Origin: JBGZEX01 sp041846495 | Lineage (GTDB): Bacteria > Bacteroidota > Bacteroidia > Bacteroidales > Marinifilaceae | DNA: 33,534 bases | Direction of reading: 5' to 3' | Assembly (NCBI GenBank): GCA_041846495.1 | Contig: JBGZEX010000049.1 | Location: 1-33,534, forward strand | In this document: positions 32,854 through 33,534 of the stretch, one piece after another | Position numbering within the stretch: the stretch's first letter is position 1 | Layout of the letters: each line of letters begins with the position of its first letter | Notes under the pieces: generated by a model | Told to the model about the DNA's origin: nothing | Database searches by the model: none | Seen by the model: only the letters and a program-made list of their open reading frames with translations | Program-made: the position numbers and the translations under genes

Positions 32854-33534
32854 GGTGTAATTCTTATTTTGTAGGCTTTACTTCCTTGATTTATAAAAAT
32901 TGTAAAGTCACCACTTGTAGATGAGAAATATTTACTAATAACAGTTCCATTAGGCATATTATAATAACCTTTTGATGACAAGGTTCCACCTTGCGTTATA
33001 GATTTAAAGATTGTATTTCCATCTCCTTTCACAAAACCTTGCATTCCTGCTTTAACTTTTGTCAAATTACCTGCCCCTTGAATGAGGCTTTCAGCACTAT
33101 TAAACTGATTTAATAGCTTAGGTGCTCCCTTGGCGGCCTGGAGGGCGGAGAGACTCGACAGGGCGGAAATCCCGATGGAGATTCCGCCTACGAGAAGTTC
33201 CGGCGTGCGCCATTGTGCCAAGACCTCGAGGCCCGCAGTTTTAAAGATATTACCCGCCGTAGGCTTCAACATAAATCCTACAGCGGCATTTTGAGCCTTG
33301 TTGCCGTGATAAAGGGATAAGACCGAAACCTCGCCTTCGCTCAGTTGGCGCGGGGCAAGACCGAACTCCTCTACCCAATGCATATTCCATCCCGGAGAAT
33401 CGTAATACGTTCTCATTCCGGAATGCTTGTCGTAACTGTTTCCGAAAAACTTAAAATCCCTGATTTTTTCGTCGGGAACCATCACTACATTGTTGCTCCC
33501 GTCATTCGTTTGCAAAAGGATGTTGTAGTTACGA
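32850..33534 (-). CDS. RHS polymorphic toxin, C-terminal end (runs off right edge)
   Basis: The last 228 residues of an RHS protein whose start lies beyond the window; the frame is open to the edge (RNYNILLQTNDG...), and an internal TTG at 33515 is not a start. The tip region (to about GFMLKP) is shared with the orphan copy. A hydrophobic pretoxin segment (ELLVGGISIGISALSSLSAL) follows, then a C-terminal toxin-like domain of about 78 residues starting near LIQGAGNLTKVKAG and ending FINQGSKAYKIRITP. Small C-terminal RHS domains are typically nucleases or other enzymes; this one is not identified. RHS proteins deliver toxic tips to neighbouring cells, often through type VI secretion or by direct export. 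The putative immunity gene follows at a GTGA overlap. Confidence 0.85.
   Translation of the reverse strand, partial: RNYNILLQTNDGSNNVVMVPDEKIRDFKFFGNSYDKHSGMRTYYDSPGWNMHWVEEFGLAPRQLSEGEVSVLSLYHGNKAQNAAVGFMLKPTAGNIFKTAGLEVLAQWRTPELLVGGISIGISALSSLSALQAAKGAPKLLNQFNSAESLIQGAGNLTKVKAGMQGFVKGDGNTIFKSITQGGTLSSKGYYNMPNGTVISKYFSSTSGDFTIFINQGSKAYKIRITP
33260..33534. repeat. Direct repeat, copy 2 (RHS tip, main gene, truncated by edge)
   Basis: Partner of 31573-31847, offset 1687 bases. The four differences change three residues (for example LSEGEVS versus LSEEEVS). Homology stops sharply at 33260, where the pretoxin/toxin region of the main gene begins. Confidence 0.93.

Overview
The window looks like a chromosomal segment of a moderately AT-rich Bacteroidales bacterium (phylum Bacteroidota). 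The evidence is a moxR-DUF58-batA-batB-batC operon, an OmpH/Skp protein, an Mpl ligase, a DUF4270 lipoprotein with a partner outer-membrane protein, a DUF4369-thioredoxin lipoprotein, a GH3/beta-lactamase-fold fusion, and a sdhCAB (fumarate reductase) operon with a one-piece cytochrome b. Several start regions carry the Bacteroidota -7 box TAnnTTTG, and clear Shine-Dalgarno sequences are generally absent. The genus cannot be fixed from sequence reading alone; an Odoribacteraceae-like relative is only a guess.

Layout. 1-6088 (minus): the Bat operon runs leftwards from moxR (start 5583) to batC, which is cut by the left edge inside an 11-copy 15-bp tandem repeat. A small membrane protein lies upstream. 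6344-7810: an S4 RNA-binding protein converges on, and overlaps, a YeiH-family transporter. 7963-11556 (minus): an SRPBCC protein, a GT2 glycosyltransferase, an OmpH/Skp protein, and a second GT2 gene broken by an in-frame TAA that has also lost its DxD motif. 11658-13013 (plus): mpl. 13010-16209 (minus): a large TPR protein and a kelch-type lipoprotein whose promoter spacer is filled by a perfect dyad. 16419-20158 (plus): an envelope operon of DUF4270 lipoprotein, outer-membrane protein and TlpA-like lipoprotein, closed by a strong terminator. 20252-23254: a GH3/serine hydrolase fusion likely to act in peptidoglycan recycling. 23380-27815: sdhC-sdhA-sdhB with manA coupled by TAATG. 27902-29793: clpP-clpX, also coupled by TAATG. 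29953-30510 (minus): an unknown membrane protein.

The right end (30998-33534, minus) is the most unusual part. It is the 3' end of an RHS polymorphic-toxin locus. The main RHS protein runs in from the right edge and ends in one small toxin-like tip, followed by a GTGA-overlapping putative immunity gene. Downstream sits a second, orphan cassette with its own promoter-like sequence, a signal-peptide-like N-terminus, the end of the RHS core and a 275-bp near-identical duplicate of the tip region. It is followed by a different toxin C-terminus and its own putative immunity gene. In the orphan the toxin is out of frame with the RHS part by one base, exactly at the end of the duplication, so it looks silent unless repaired by recombination or frameshifting.

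No rRNA, tRNA, CRISPR array or insertion sequence was recognised.
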